40,157 nt of DNA, taken from contig CALEOQ010000503.1 in the NCBI GenBank assembly GCA_937910255.1, forward strand, positions 1 to 40,157, read 5' to 3'. A program made the translations under genes and the position numbers. The notes under the pieces are model-generated. The model was not told where the DNA came from. It saw only the letters and a program-made list of their open reading frames with translations, and searched no databases. The DNA comes from an uncultured Caulobacteraceae bacterium (GTDB lineage Bacteria; Pseudomonadota; Alphaproteobacteria; Caulobacterales; Caulobacteraceae). Of this stretch, positions 14,347 to 23,278 are shown one piece after another. Every line of letters begins with the position of its first letter. Within the stretch, counting starts at the first letter, position 1.

Positions 14347-15319
14347 AGTAGAGCTCCGTCATGCGGAAGCGGCCGTCGACCTTCTTCATCTGCACGACCA
14401 CATCGACCAACAGGTGCAGAAGGCTGCGAATGTCGTCCCGCCCGAGATCGCGACCGCCTTCCGACTCTTTGACGAGCAGGGTCAGCTGCTCGAAGGCCAG
14501 GCTGGCGGAATCGGCGTGAACGGTCGTGATCGAGCCGGGATGGCCCGAATTGACGTTGCGGAGGTAGAAAAAGGCGGTCCCATCTCGGAGCTCCTGCAGC
14601 AAGATCCGATCCGGACGCATGCGCAGGGCGCTTTCGAGCAAATGCTTGGGCCCGACCTTCGCGAGGCCCTGCTGGTCCTTCGCATAGATCAGGTGGACGA
14701 CGTTGCGGTGGGGGACCGTGAGTTCACGGGTATCCTCGATCGTCAGCAGCCTCTCGGTCTCCGGGATGAGCTGGATCAGGCCCTTGCTGAAGGTGGTCTT
14801 GCCGGAGCCGGTGGCGCCGCTGATGAGGATGTTCTTCCGGGTCCGGACGGCGAGGTCGAAGAAGGCCGGCCACTCGGCTGCGTCGCGCAGACGCAGCAGC
14901 TCCGTCTCGGTCTCGTCCAACTCGTCGGAGGCGGCCTTCGCCGCCTCAAACAGGCCCGACTTGCAGAAATCCTCCATCCCGAAGGTGATGCTGGAGGGTT
15001 TGCGGATCGTGATCGAAATCTGGTCGACCGGGACCGCAGGCGGCAGCACGACCTGGCAGCGCTCGCCTTGGGGCAGGACCGTTGAGCAGATCGGCGTTTC
15101 GGCGTTCACGTCCTGACGGGTGAAGGCCGCTGCGGCATTGGCCAGAGTGGCGAGCCATGCCGCGCTGAGCTCGGGCACTTCGTGCCAGCGCCAGCCGCCC
15201 GGTGCTTCCACACCGACCTCGCCAGGACGGTTGATCACCAGCTCCGTGACGTCGGCCGGCTCCAGCAGGCGCTGAAGCGGCTGCAGGTAGTGCACCAGGA
15301 CGGAGCTGTCGGCGTTCAT
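14312..15319 (-). CDS. virB11: VirB11 hexameric ATPase
   Basis: A 335-residue traffic ATPase. Walker A is SGATGSGKTTF (about residues 165-175), followed by the Asp box LTIEDTREL, Walker B-like RPDRILLQELRDGTAF, and His box GHPGSITTVHADS. The N-terminal domain (1-130) is the variable membrane-associated part. It works at the cytoplasmic face with VirB4 to drive pilus assembly and transfer. ATG 15319 overlaps the virB10 stop as ATGA, so the genes are coupled. Length and motifs are standard and nothing is missing. Confidence 0.94.
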   Translation of the reverse strand: MNADSSVLVHYLQPLQRLLEPADVTELVINRPGEVGVEAPGGWRWHEVPELSAAWLATLANAAAAFTRQDVNAETPICSTVLPQGERCQVVLPPAVPVDQISITIRKPSSITFGMEDFCKSGLFEAAKAASDELDETETELLRLRDAAEWPAFFDLAVRTRKNILISGATGSGKTTFSKGLIQLIPETERLLTIEDTRELTVPHRNVVHLIYAKDQQGLAKVGPKHLLESALRMRPDRILLQELRDGTAFFYLRNVNSGHPGSITTVHADSASLAFEQLTLLVKESEGGRDLGRDDIRSLLHLLVDVVVQMKKVDGRFRMTELYYDPLRKRLAGR

Positions 15320-16569
15320 CGGGCGCTGACCCCGTAGACGTCGGAGAAGTCGAAGTCCTGGGCCACCATGATCCCGACGTCTTCGCCCTGGTTTTTGCGT
15401 AGGATCGGCGGGAGGTTAATCGAGTTCTGCAGGGCGATCCCGGCGACGTCCGAGGGCACCCGCACCGTATTCTGGAAATTGCGCTGGTCGCCCTGGGCGG
15501 CGATGTAGACCCCGTCGTCGACGAGCGAGAGCAGGATGGCGCTGCCAAAGCGTTCGAAGAACCGGCTGTCGAGATCGCCCCCGAAGCCGGCCCGGCCCAA
15601 TGAGTCTGAGGCCGGAGAGGCGAGGTCGATCGCCACCCCGCGCGGGGTCACGGCGCGGTTCCAGAGGACGAAGAGCCGGCGCTGGCCGCGTTGCATGCCG
15701 CCGCGATATTCGCCGAGGACCTTGGTGCCCTTTTCGAGCAGGACCACGCGGCCGTTGTCGGAGAAGACATCCCTCGGGATGATGCAGGTCGTGTAGCCCG
15801 GCAGCGACGAGTCCATCGCCGTCTGCAGCACGCAAGGAATCTGCGTGCCGGCGAGGATCATGTAGCTGCGGTCGCCCAGGACTTTGGCGCGCGCCGTGTT
15901 GATCGTCGAGCCGCGCCGGAGGTTCTCCAGCTCGGTCGGCGTGCGGGGCGCAGCCATCTCCAGCGGCATGTTCGCCGGTACGGCGGCCGCGTAGCCGTTC
16001 CCGAGTTGGCCGCCACCGGTGGCGCTGAACGCCATGATGGGCGCTCGACGGGACAGATCGGCGAGGCTTTCGCGCGTGCCGCCCGCTGTGGCGCCTTGCG
16101 CACCGTAGGGGCTTGGTGCGGGTACCACCTGGCCGGCCGCGAGGGGTTGGCCCGTCAGCGGATCGATCCCTGGGCCCGGACCAGCGGTCGGCGCCGGCGG
16201 GAGGGGAGGGGGAGGGGTCTTGGCGACCTGATCGTAGCTAACCACCTGGCGGGCCGGTTCTTTTGGCTGTTCCTTGCCGTTGCGGGCGTCGCCACGGTCC
16301 CACGTGAGGAAGAGAAGTAACGCGGCGCCGCCAACCATGGCCACGACGCCCGCCATCTTGGCCTGATCGGAGCTGAAGCGGCCCGCGACGGGCGTGATCC
16401 CGCGCTCACCGGCGATGCCTTCGCCGCGTCCGGTCTCTCGATACTCTGGCGGGATATTGGCGTCGTCCAAGGGGCGACGGCGATTGAAGGGATCGTCGGC
16501 GCCCACCTCGTCGCGGCGGACGTCGTCTTCGGCGCGGCGCGGAGCGCCGGGGTCGTGAGGATCGCTCAT
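15316..16569 (-). CDS. virB10: VirB10 channel scaffold protein
   Basis: A 417-residue TrbI/VirB10 protein. It has a cytoplasmic N-terminus (about 1-65), one membrane helix (about 68-86, VVAMVGGAALLLFLTW), a proline-rich periplasmic segment (PPPPLPPAPTAGPGPG), and the C-terminal beta-barrel domain with ILAGTQIPCVLQTAMDSSLPG and RDVFSDNGRVVLLEKGTKVLGEY, the most conserved VirB10 blocks. It spans both membranes and relays energy to the outer-membrane core. ATG 16569 overlaps the virB9 stop as ATGA. Confidence 0.94.
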   Translation of the reverse strand: MSDPHDPGAPRRAEDDVRRDEVGADDPFNRRRPLDDANIPPEYRETGRGEGIAGERGITPVAGRFSSDQAKMAGVVAMVGGAALLLFLTWDRGDARNGKEQPKEPARQVVSYDQVAKTPPPPLPPAPTAGPGPGIDPLTGQPLAAGQVVPAPSPYGAQGATAGGTRESLADLSRRAPIMAFSATGGGQLGNGYAAAVPANMPLEMAAPRTPTELENLRRGSTINTARAKVLGDRSYMILAGTQIPCVLQTAMDSSLPGYTTCIIPRDVFSDNGRVVLLEKGTKVLGEYRGGMQRGQRRLFVLWNRAVTPRGVAIDLASPASDSLGRAGFGGDLDSRFFERFGSAILLSLVDDGVYIAAQGDQRNFQNTVRVPSDVAGIALQNSINLPPILRKNQGEDVGIMVAQDFDFSDVYGVSAR

Positions 16570-17426
16570 GGCTGTTGTCCCGGGCTGCGGGTGGTCCGTT
16601 CCACGGAGGAGGAGGCCGTGTTGGTCCCGAAATTGACGCCGTAGGGCTGGACGGCTTCGTTGAAGATGCAGAGGACTTCCTTGCCGCGGCGCAGGACGAG
16701 CTTCGGCGCGACGGTGTGGATCACGACGAACTCATCGCGCACATCGAACGGGACCTGGCTCTCTGTGCCGTCAGGATTGGTGGTGAAGAAGCTCGGCAAC
16801 TCCTGGTTCGCCGGGAAGCGCAGCACGGTGAACTGACCGTTGTCCGACACCTCGGACGGCTGGAGCCTCGAGGAGCCCTGGATCGTGTAGTTGAGGTTGC
16901 GTGGCCCCTCGACGACGGCGTGATCGAGCATAAGCCCGGTCCTGGCCTTGTCGATGAGGCCCGCTTGGCGCTCGAGGACCAGCGCCGCGGCCGCGCGTTC
17001 GTCCTGGGGGTAGCGAAACCGGACCTGGAAAAACGTGTCCGGGGAGTTGGCGGAGATCGCGCCGGACCGGACGCCGAGCTCGAAGGTGTAGTTGCGCAGC
17101 TCGGCGCCGCGCCGCGTCGTCACGATGAGGTTCGTAGGCATCCCTTTTTCGCGGGGCTTGATGAAGAGGATGTTGGTCTCCGCCGCGACCTCCCAGGACA
17201 CCGTGTCGCCGAGGGCTACGTGCTGGATTTCCTCCCCCGGCCCGAAAATGATCTGCGTCGCCGTCCGGAAGGTCCCGACGATGCGGACCACCTGCTTGGG
17301 GTCGTAGTCGACCTCTTTGACGCGAGGATCCGCCTGGCCAGGTTTGGGAATGTCGACGGCCGCCGCGGGCGAGGCGATCGTGGCCAGCGCCGCGCTGGCG
17401 ACCAAGGCGAGCAGCGCGCGCTTCAT
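16566..17426 (-). CDS. virB9: VirB9 outer-membrane core protein
   Basis: A 286-residue secreted protein. A signal peptide (MKRALLALVASAALATIAS to AAAVD) is followed by the VirB9/TrbG N-terminal domain (VKEVDYDPKQVVRIVGTFRT) and C-terminal CagX-like domain (RNLNYTIQGSSRLQPSEVSD, and FVVIHTVAPKLVLRRG). With VirB7 and VirB10 it forms the outer-membrane ring. The frame opens much further upstream (to 18002), but that stretch is a shadow of virB8; ATG 17426 overlaps the virB8 stop as ATGA and starts the signal peptide, so it is the start. Confidence 0.93.
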   Translation of the reverse strand: MKRALLALVASAALATIASPAAAVDIPKPGQADPRVKEVDYDPKQVVRIVGTFRTATQIIFGPGEEIQHVALGDTVSWEVAAETNILFIKPREKGMPTNLIVTTRRGAELRNYTFELGVRSGAISANSPDTFFQVRFRYPQDERAAAALVLERQAGLIDKARTGLMLDHAVVEGPRNLNYTIQGSSRLQPSEVSDNGQFTVLRFPANQELPSFFTTNPDGTESQVPFDVRDEFVVIHTVAPKLVLRRGKEVLCIFNEAVQPYGVNFGTNTASSSVERTTRSPGQQP

Positions 17427-18103
17427 TGCAGAATCTCCGGATCGGCCCGGTAATTCTGGACTTGGAAGCCCAGCGGATTGCGCAGGCGGTCCGACTCCAG
17501 CATCGGGGCTTGGGTGTATGAGAACGTCAGGGTCGCGATCCAATCGTTGGCTTGGACCTCCTGGGCCTTGCGGACGGTCCGCGTGAACCGGACGTTGGCC
17601 ACCTTGTCGTTGATGAAGGTGATGTTGCGGATCGCGACGGTGGCGACCCCGTCGGGCCCGAGGACCGCCTGCGGGCTCAAGGGGTTGGTCGAGCGGTAGG
17701 CGTCTGCCCAGCGCTGTTGCTCGTCCGGCGTCGACATGATGGAGACGAAGCGGAAGTTCTCTTCGGCCGCAGGCGGGAGGTAGCCCTCGCGGGCCCGGAC
17801 GTACTGGCCGAGGAAGTATTTGCTGACCGCCTCGTTGTAGGTGACGTCCCTGGAGCCATTCACCCCTGTCATCACGTCGACGGCGCCGGTGCTTTCGTTC
17901 ACGCGAACGACGAACGGTTCGACGGTTTTGAGCGGGGCGAGGGCGACGACGGCGGCGATCGACGCCAGCGCCAGACCGCTCGTGATCGCGGCGATCGTCC
18001 AAGCCAGTCGCTTCGACCGATTCGCGGCCTGGACCCGATCCTGGTCCCAGCGCCGGGCTTCTTCAAAATAGGTTTTGAGGTCGTCTGCGGGCACGCCGGT
18101 CAT
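17423..18103 (-). CDS. virB8: VirB8 inner-membrane assembly factor
   Basis: A 226-residue bitopic protein. The cytoplasmic N-terminus (LKTYFEEARRWDQDRVQAAN) precedes a membrane helix (about 32-55), then the periplasmic NTF2-like VirB8 domain with VEPFVVRVNESTGAVDVM, NEAVSKYFLGQYVRAREGY and NPLGFQVQNYRADPE. It nucleates assembly of the transfer channel. ATG 18103 overlaps the virB7-like stop as ATGA. Confidence 0.93.
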   Translation of the reverse strand: MTGVPADDLKTYFEEARRWDQDRVQAANRSKRLAWTIAAITSGLALASIAAVVALAPLKTVEPFVVRVNESTGAVDVMTGVNGSRDVTYNEAVSKYFLGQYVRAREGYLPPAAEENFRFVSIMSTPDEQQRWADAYRSTNPLSPQAVLGPDGVATVAIRNITFINDKVANVRFTRTVRKAQEVQANDWIATLTFSYTQAPMLESDRLRNPLGFQVQNYRADPEILQ

Positions 18104-18465
18104 CCGCGCCCCTCCGATCCGCAGCTGGAATAGGCTGGCGTCAGCGCCGACACCTTGCGGGCCGCCGCCGCCGCCGCCGCAGGTCGGGTCGCGGCTGTCG
18201 GGGTTTTAGGAACCGCGCCTGTGGCAGAGGGCGGTGGCGCCGCGGCGCCAGTGGGCGATTTTGTCGGCCTGCCGTTGGGCCCAGGCGTCGGCGGCGGAGG
18301 AACGGGCGCCGTTGTTGCCGGCACCGGCGAACCGGGGAGGACCGAGCCGTAGATATTGACCGGACGACGGCTGTGTCCGTCGCACGACTTGGGCTTCGAT
18401 GCGCCGGTGGTGGAGCAGGCGGCCAGGGAAACTGCGCAAGCCGCCAGGGTGACGATACGCAACAC
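18100..18465 (-). CDS. VirB7-like lipoprotein
   Basis: Predicted lipoprotein of 121 residues. A hydrophobic leader (VTLAACAVSLAAC) ends in a lipobox LAAC followed by STTG; then comes a short conserved block (SCDGHSRRPVNIYGSVLPGS) and a long Pro/Ala/Thr-rich tail. By position between virB6 and virB8 it should be the VirB7 partner that anchors VirB9. I prefer GTG 18465, with GGAG 8 bases upstream and the signal peptide right behind. ATG 18501, which overlaps the virB6 stop, would add 12 residues. VirB7 proteins are usually 45-60 residues, so the tail is unusual. An exact replication iteron copy lies in this gene at 18199-18216. Confidence 0.75.
   Translation of the reverse strand: MLRIVTLAACAVSLAACSTTGASKPKSCDGHSRRPVNIYGSVLPGSPVPATTAPVPPPPTPGPNGRPTKSPTGAAAPPPSATGAVPKTPTAATRPAAAAAAARKVSALTPAYSSCGSEGRG
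18199..18216 (+). repeat. Solitary iteron-like sequence inside the virB7-like gene
   Basis: TCGGGGTTTTAGGAACCG is identical over 18 bases to the origin iteron beginning at 26493. It lies about 8 kb from oriV, in the proline-rich part of the coding sequence. Confidence 0.65.
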
Positions 18466-18497
18466 GGAAGAATCTCCTCGGAAGGGAAGGGGGGCGT

Positions 18498-19454
18498 TCA
18501 TCGGCGGGGGTGCCCGTTGCGGTTGCTTCCCGTCTGCCGCGTCGGTCGGACGGACCCGCCGCCTTGAGGGAAGGGACCCCTGCCGCCGCCGACAGGGACC
18601 GATGATGTCCGTTGACCTCCGAAGGCGGCGCTGGCGGCATTGGCGAAATCTCCAATCCCCGCAGCTGCTCCGCCGGCGATCCCGGCCGCGATGTTCGGTG
18701 TCTGAAGGAAGAAGATCCCGCCGAGAATGCAGAGGGCGGTGAACAGCACGCCGCCCATCTCAGGATCAGCCTGGCCGTTGATGCTGGCCCACTGGCCGTC
18801 GACCAACGCAAGGATGAGCTCGAAAATCGTGATGATGAGGGCAAATAGAAGCAGGTAATTCACCCCCTGCTTCAGCCAGCCAAAGAAGAATTGCCTGGAG
18901 GCCTCGAACACCAGGCAGGCGATAAAAATCGGCCCGAGAGCCACTAGGAGCGCCAAAGCGACTTTGGCGATCATGACGATGCCAAATCCTAGTCCGGTGA
19001 CGAGCACAGTCGCGACGATGACGATCGCTGCGGTGATGTAGGGACTGGGATCAACCAGTGTGGCTGTATCGGTGATGCTGGTGGCGAGGTCGAAGCCTCG
19101 CGCCAGGAACTTGTCGAAGGAGTTACCAACCGACGAGACGGTGCCGCCGCTGATCGCGCCGGCGAGCCAGTTGGGTAGGTCGTTGAACAACGGCTGCGTG
19201 ACATAGTCGTTGTAGGCTACGGTCGTAGCGACTGCGAAGATGAAGCAGAGCTTCACCAGACGCAGGACCCCATCCATTATGGGCTCCGAGATTGAGCCGC
19301 GGAAAATCGCGTAGCCGTAGAGGACGATGTAGAGCGTCAGCGCCACGAGGAGCGGACCGCGCACGGCGGCGATCACATTGCCGAGCCCAGTCCCGAGGAA
19401 GTTGGCAAGCTGGCCGTCGACGTATGTGTAGGCTGGTCCGTAAATCTCAAACAC
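18498..19454 (-). CDS. virB6: VirB6 polytopic membrane protein
   Basis: A 318-residue VirB6/TrbL protein with several membrane segments, including LLVALTLYIVLYGYAIFRG, LVKLCFIFAVATTVAY, ITAAIVIVATVLVTGLGFG, VALALLVALGPIFIACLVF and LLLFALIITIFELILALV. It carries the conserved central loop region and a Gly/Arg-rich cytoplasmic tail. It forms part of the inner-membrane DNA translocation path. It starts at ATG 19454, 18 bases after the eexN stop, and the stop overlaps the upstream ATG option of the virB7-like gene. Confidence 0.92.
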   Translation of the reverse strand: MFEIYGPAYTYVDGQLANFLGTGLGNVIAAVRGPLLVALTLYIVLYGYAIFRGSISEPIMDGVLRLVKLCFIFAVATTVAYNDYVTQPLFNDLPNWLAGAISGGTVSSVGNSFDKFLARGFDLATSITDTATLVDPSPYITAAIVIVATVLVTGLGFGIVMIAKVALALLVALGPIFIACLVFEASRQFFFGWLKQGVNYLLLFALIITIFELILALVDGQWASINGQADPEMGGVLFTALCILGGIFFLQTPNIAAGIAGGAAAGIGDFANAASAAFGGQRTSSVPVGGGRGPFPQGGGSVRPTRQTGSNRNGHPRR

Positions 19455-19472
19455 GAGGCTGCTCCAGCATTC

Positions 19473-19736
19473 TTACTTAGCCGGCGGGGCTTCGTAGGTT
19501 TGGCGCAAGATTTCGCGTCGGTTCGCGTGGCGTTGTTTGACTGCGATAGTGTCGGCCGCGAGCTGGGCGAGCTGACACTCTTGGCCGGTGTGGGTGCCAT
19601 TCTTGCAGCCGGCCAATACCTCGGCGCGTTCAGCCTCATGGATCTCGAAGTAGCTTTGGGACCGCGGCTCCCTCCCGCAGCTGGTCAGGCCACAAGCGCC
19701 GATCGCGAGGAGGAGCACTGGGAAAGTCACCTTCAT
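19473..19736 (-). CDS. eexN: EexN-family entry-exclusion lipoprotein
   Basis: An 87-residue lipoprotein. The leader MKVTFPVLLLAIGACGL ends in lipobox LTSC (Cys20). The mature part has SYFEIHEAERAEVLAGCKNG and HTGQECQLAQLA, the EexN pattern with two further cysteines. EexN proteins reduce transfer into cells that already carry the same plasmid. Location between virB5 and virB6 is typical. ATG 19736 overlaps the virB5 stop as ATGA. Confident by motif and context; specificity cannot be read. Confidence 0.88.
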   Translation of the reverse strand: MKVTFPVLLLAIGACGLTSCGREPRSQSYFEIHEAERAEVLAGCKNGTHTGQECQLAQLAADTIAVKQRHANRREILRQTYEAPPAK

Positions 19737-20482
19737 TGATAAACCTCCTGTAGGGCCTGATGGCGGGCCTGCCGCCGAGCGGCCGCGGCTTCGCGGTCGC
19801 GTTGTTCGGCCAGTCGGCGCTCTGCGTCCTGCATCATCGCCAAGCCCTGGAGCTGCATCTGGTCGTTGTTGATGAGCGCCTGTTCGGCGTCGATCCGGGC
19901 CTGAAGGTCCATGACCTCCTTCGCGGTCTTGGCGTTGTTGAGGGCAAGGCGGAGTTCATCCAGACCCGTCTGCCGCTGGGACGCGGTGCGGTAGGCGCTT
20001 TCGCCCAGAGCGATGTCGCGGGCGGCGCGATCGCCCGATTTCACGAGCGAGTCCTGATAGTATTGCTCGACGGCCGAGAGCCCCGAGGTCACCGGCGTGA
20101 ACAGACGATTGGCGTCGCGGATCGAAGTCGCCCGCGTGCCGATCGAGCCGAGATCTGAAAGGGTCCCGTTGAGAAGGCGGGAGGTGTCCTGGACTTCCGC
20201 AGGCAGGTAGCGCCGCAGGGCAGGGTTGTTCAGCACACCGGCCAGGCTGTTGACGTTGGTCAGCTTGTTGAAGTCGTCGTAGAGCTGCTGGCCCTGGGAG
20301 ATCAGCCGAGTGCCTTGCTGGACCTGGGTCTGGAGTTCCTGCAACTGTGAGCGTGCTTCGTTGAGCTGCTGCAGCATCCGGGCATAGGCACCGGGATCCG
20401 TAACCGTCATCTGGGCCGAGGCCGGCGGCGCAGCCCCCAGGATGAGGACGGCCGCCGCCGCCCCTAAAAGCCGGGTTCTCAT
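19733..20482 (-). CDS. virB5: VirB5 minor pilin protein
   Basis: A 249-residue secreted protein. The signal peptide (MRTRLLGAAAAVLILGAA to PASA|QM) precedes long heptad-rich helices (ARMLQQLNEARSQLQELQTQ) and a glutamine/alanine-rich C-terminus (AEQRDREAAAARRQARHQAL), matching VirB5/TrbJ proteins that cap the pilus. ATG 20482 is chosen because GGAG lies upstream, it starts the signal peptide and overlaps the virB4 stop; the frame extends to 20521 within virB4. Confidence 0.9.
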   Translation of the reverse strand: MRTRLLGAAAAVLILGAAPPASAQMTVTDPGAYARMLQQLNEARSQLQELQTQVQQGTRLISQGQQLYDDFNKLTNVNSLAGVLNNPALRRYLPAEVQDTSRLLNGTLSDLGSIGTRATSIRDANRLFTPVTSGLSAVEQYYQDSLVKSGDRAARDIALGESAYRTASQRQTGLDELRLALNNAKTAKEVMDLQARIDAEQALINNDQMQLQGLAMMQDAERRLAEQRDREAAAARRQARHQALQEVYQ

Positions 20483-22884
20483 AGGATTCTCCGTCGCTCT
20501 TTCTGGAAGATCGGCCCCCAAACGGCGGGGTCGTCGCCGTGCTGGGCCCGGATGCGGTCAAGCAGCTCGACGGTCTCAGCCCGGCCGGACAGGACCGCCA
20601 ATTCGTCGTCAAGGCCGTTGAGGTTCAGCTCGACGACCACGGAGTTGTGTCCCTGCTTGACGAGGAACATCCTGGATTCCGGTGACAGCTCCTCGCGGAC
20701 CAGGCGGAACTCCTCGCGCGTCAGCCCGAAGCCATCGACGTAGTCGCGGGCCTGCCCATAGGGGTTAGGAAGGAAGATCTTGGTCGGGCATTGCTCCAAG
20801 ATCGTGTGCGAGATCTCCGAGCGAAGGACGTCGGCCGGGCTTTGCGTGCCGAACACCATGAAGGCGTTCTTCTTCCGGTAGGTCTTCAGGCCGTCCTGGG
20901 CGAGGCCCCGGAAGCTCTCGTCGCCCAGCGCCTTCCAGAACTCATCGATGTCGACCACGAGGCGGCGGCCGTCGACCAGGGCTTCCAGCCGGTGGATGAG
21001 GTACATCATGATCGGCGTGCGGACCTCGGCGTTGTCGAGGAAGTCCGTCATGTCGAAGCCGATCAAACGGGCCTCCAGCGGCACCTGGTCGATGTCGTTA
21101 TCGAGGACCCAGCCGAGCGAACCCGACCGTGTCCACTTCTCCAGCCGGGCCCCGATGCCCTCGGCGTCGCGCTGGCCGAGTAGCTGGCGGAGGGCGAGGA
21201 GGGAGCGTTGGCGCGGCGCCATGGGCTGGAGGGCGGCGATGCCGTCGGCGATCAGGCGCTCCTCCTGAACGCTCAGCGGCCGATCCGGCGGGGTGACGAG
21301 CTTGCGCACCAGCTGCGATAGAAACACCAAGTTCGCCGGGCTGTAGTCGAGCGCTTGGAAAGGGGCGAAGCCCGTCGGTGACCCGTTCTTGAGAGAGAGG
21401 TAGGTGCCGCCCGACGCCCGGACGAAAATCTCAGCCCCGCGGTCCTTGTCGATGAAGACCTGCTGCGCTCCGAACTTCTCGAGCTGGGCGAGCATGAAGT
21501 TCTGGACGACCGTCTTGCCCGAGCCCGACGGGCCGCAGATGAAGGTGTGGCCGAGATCGCCCGCGTGGAAATTGAAATAGAAAGGCGACAGCGCCGAGGT
21601 GCGGAGCAGCGCCACGGCCGGTCCCCACTGATTGCCGGTCGGCCGGCCGGACGGATAGGTGTGGAAGGGCGACAGGGCCGCGAAATTGCGGGAATTGATG
21701 GCCGCCGGGCGAGACCGCTTAGCAAAGTTCCCGGGGAATTGGGCCCAAAAAGCCGCTTCGAGCGCCAGGTCCTCTCGCGCGACAACCAGACCGGAATCGG
21801 CGAGCGTCGCCCGCGCGGCCGACATGTTGTCTGCGAGCTCCTTGGTGTTGGTTCCGTAGACCAACATCGAGAACTGATGTTCGCCCATGACGAAGCGGTT
21901 GCTGACTAGGTCGTCGATGGCGTCGTCCAGGCCGTCGACCTGGGAATGGGCGCGATCGTTGGCCTTGATGAGCTGGTTCTGTTTGCGCTCCAGGATGGCG
22001 CGCGCCGACGCCTTCGACAGGAAGGCGAAGGATTGGGTGGCGACGAAGGGGTATTTGGCCCGCAGGAGGCCGTCCCACAGGCCTGGCCGTGTGGTGGCGG
22101 GATATTCCTTCACCCCAAAGATGCCGGCGAACTTTTCCTCGCCGGGTTCGCGGATCTCCAGCGCCTCGCGGCCGAAGATCACCCGGCAGGTGTAGAGCGC
22201 ATGGCCCAGATGGCCCCTGACGAGCGGTATCCGCTGCTGGCGGCCGGTCAGGACCAGATGGAGCAGCTCCATCGGCTCGGAGAACGCCAGGCCGTTGTGC
22301 TGATAGAGGCCAAGCGGCCGCACGCCGTACCGCGACAGATACTGGAGAAGGTCGCGTCCCTTGTCCTCAAGGAGCCTGATCGCCTCCTCGTCGACCTCCA
22401 GCCCTGCCCGGCTGCGCGCGCGCAGCCTGTTGAAGAAGGCGGCGGCGCGATCGGCGGCGTCGCGGCCGGGGTGCAGGACCACGGTGACATAGAGATCGTT
22501 GGTGAACAGCCGCGTGCCGGTCACCCGCTTGCGGTACTCGGCGTCGAGATCGCGCGCGAAGGCCGATTGGAAGGCGCCTTCGGGATAGCCGCGATCCTCA
22601 CGCCGGATGATGTGCGTCCAGATGGCCAGGCGTTCGTCGGCAAGGTTGCGCCAGGCATTGTTGAGCTTGGCGTGCCAGTCGTTGATGTCACGCACGTCGG
22701 CCGTCTCGAACGAGGCGCCGTCGAGCTTGAAGCAGATCATCAGGGCGCGATTGTCGAGCGCCACGACATGGTCCGAGACATGCCGAGCGTAGGAAAGATT
22801 GCCGCCCAGCTCGGATTCGCGCTTCAACACGCCCAGAGGCGGCCGCGCCGAGGGCGCGGCCAGCACGGTCGCCGCCTTAGCCAT
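20479..22884 (-). CDS. virB4: VirB4 ATPase
   Basis: An 801-residue VirB4/TrbE ATPase. The N-terminal CagE domain spans about residues 190-400, Walker A is CGPSGSGKTVVQN (near 450), and Walker B RRLVVDIDEFWKAL (near 645) is followed by TQSPADVLRSEISHTI. It is the largest energy source of the system, at the inner membrane. The start at 22884 overlaps virB3 by 8 bases and the stop is coupled to virB5. Length and motifs are standard. Confidence 0.95.
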   Translation of the reverse strand: MAKAATVLAAPSARPPLGVLKRESELGGNLSYARHVSDHVVALDNRALMICFKLDGASFETADVRDINDWHAKLNNAWRNLADERLAIWTHIIRREDRGYPEGAFQSAFARDLDAEYRKRVTGTRLFTNDLYVTVVLHPGRDAADRAAAFFNRLRARSRAGLEVDEEAIRLLEDKGRDLLQYLSRYGVRPLGLYQHNGLAFSEPMELLHLVLTGRQQRIPLVRGHLGHALYTCRVIFGREALEIREPGEEKFAGIFGVKEYPATTRPGLWDGLLRAKYPFVATQSFAFLSKASARAILERKQNQLIKANDRAHSQVDGLDDAIDDLVSNRFVMGEHQFSMLVYGTNTKELADNMSAARATLADSGLVVAREDLALEAAFWAQFPGNFAKRSRPAAINSRNFAALSPFHTYPSGRPTGNQWGPAVALLRTSALSPFYFNFHAGDLGHTFICGPSGSGKTVVQNFMLAQLEKFGAQQVFIDKDRGAEIFVRASGGTYLSLKNGSPTGFAPFQALDYSPANLVFLSQLVRKLVTPPDRPLSVQEERLIADGIAALQPMAPRQRSLLALRQLLGQRDAEGIGARLEKWTRSGSLGWVLDNDIDQVPLEARLIGFDMTDFLDNAEVRTPIMMYLIHRLEALVDGRRLVVDIDEFWKALGDESFRGLAQDGLKTYRKKNAFMVFGTQSPADVLRSEISHTILEQCPTKIFLPNPYGQARDYVDGFGLTREEFRLVREELSPESRMFLVKQGHNSVVVELNLNGLDDELAVLSGRAETVELLDRIRAQHGDDPAVWGPIFQKERRRIL

Positions 22885-23215
22885 TGGGGAAATCCTTCCT
22901 GCTGTAGCGGCGCAAAACAGTCATTGGCGATGGCGAGCTGCCGCCCCACCAGCTGCGGTTCCGGGCCCGGCCCTTCGTCTCAAACCACATGAAGAGGACG
23001 CGGAACGCGTTGTGGTCGTGCTTGACGATGGCGCGGAAGAGGAAGTGCAGCGCCACCCCGAGGCTGAGGTAGAGGAGGCTGTGTCCGACCAAATAGACGA
23101 AGCCGGTGACGATGACGTTCATCCCCATGGCTTCGACCGGGACGCCGAGCACCATGGCCGGGCGCGTGCAGGCCAGGAATAGGGTGTCTTCAGTGATGCG
23201 TTCGTCGTCTTCCAT
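22877..23215 (-). CDS. virB3: VirB3 inner-membrane protein
   Basis: A 112-residue VirB3/TrbD protein. The start segment EDTLFLACTRPAMVLGVPVEA is the family signature, followed by two membrane helices (MNVIVTGFVYLVGHSLLYLS and LGVALHFLFRAIVKH). The C-terminus (FETKGRARNRSWWGGSSPSP) matches the common ending. It works with VirB4. It starts 63 bases after virB2, across a possible hairpin, and its end overlaps virB4. Confidence 0.92.
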   Translation of the reverse strand: MEDDERITEDTLFLACTRPAMVLGVPVEAMGMNVIVTGFVYLVGHSLLYLSLGVALHFLFRAIVKHDHNAFRVLFMWFETKGRARNRSWWGGSSPSPMTVLRRYSRKDFPNG

Positions 23216-23217
23216 GG

Positions 23218-23252
23218 CGGGGGGACCTCATCCGCTGCGCGACCGCCCCCCG
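23218..23252 (-). promoter_or_regulatory. Hairpin between virB2 and virB3
   Basis: CGGGGGG (23218-23224) can pair with CCCCCCG (23246-23252) across a 21-base loop, in the only sizeable gap inside the virB operon. Such a structure could protect or attenuate the transcript so that pilin is made in excess (inference). Confidence 0.35.
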
Positions 23253-23278
23253 GCGTCGCGTGGCGTGATGACGGGCGG

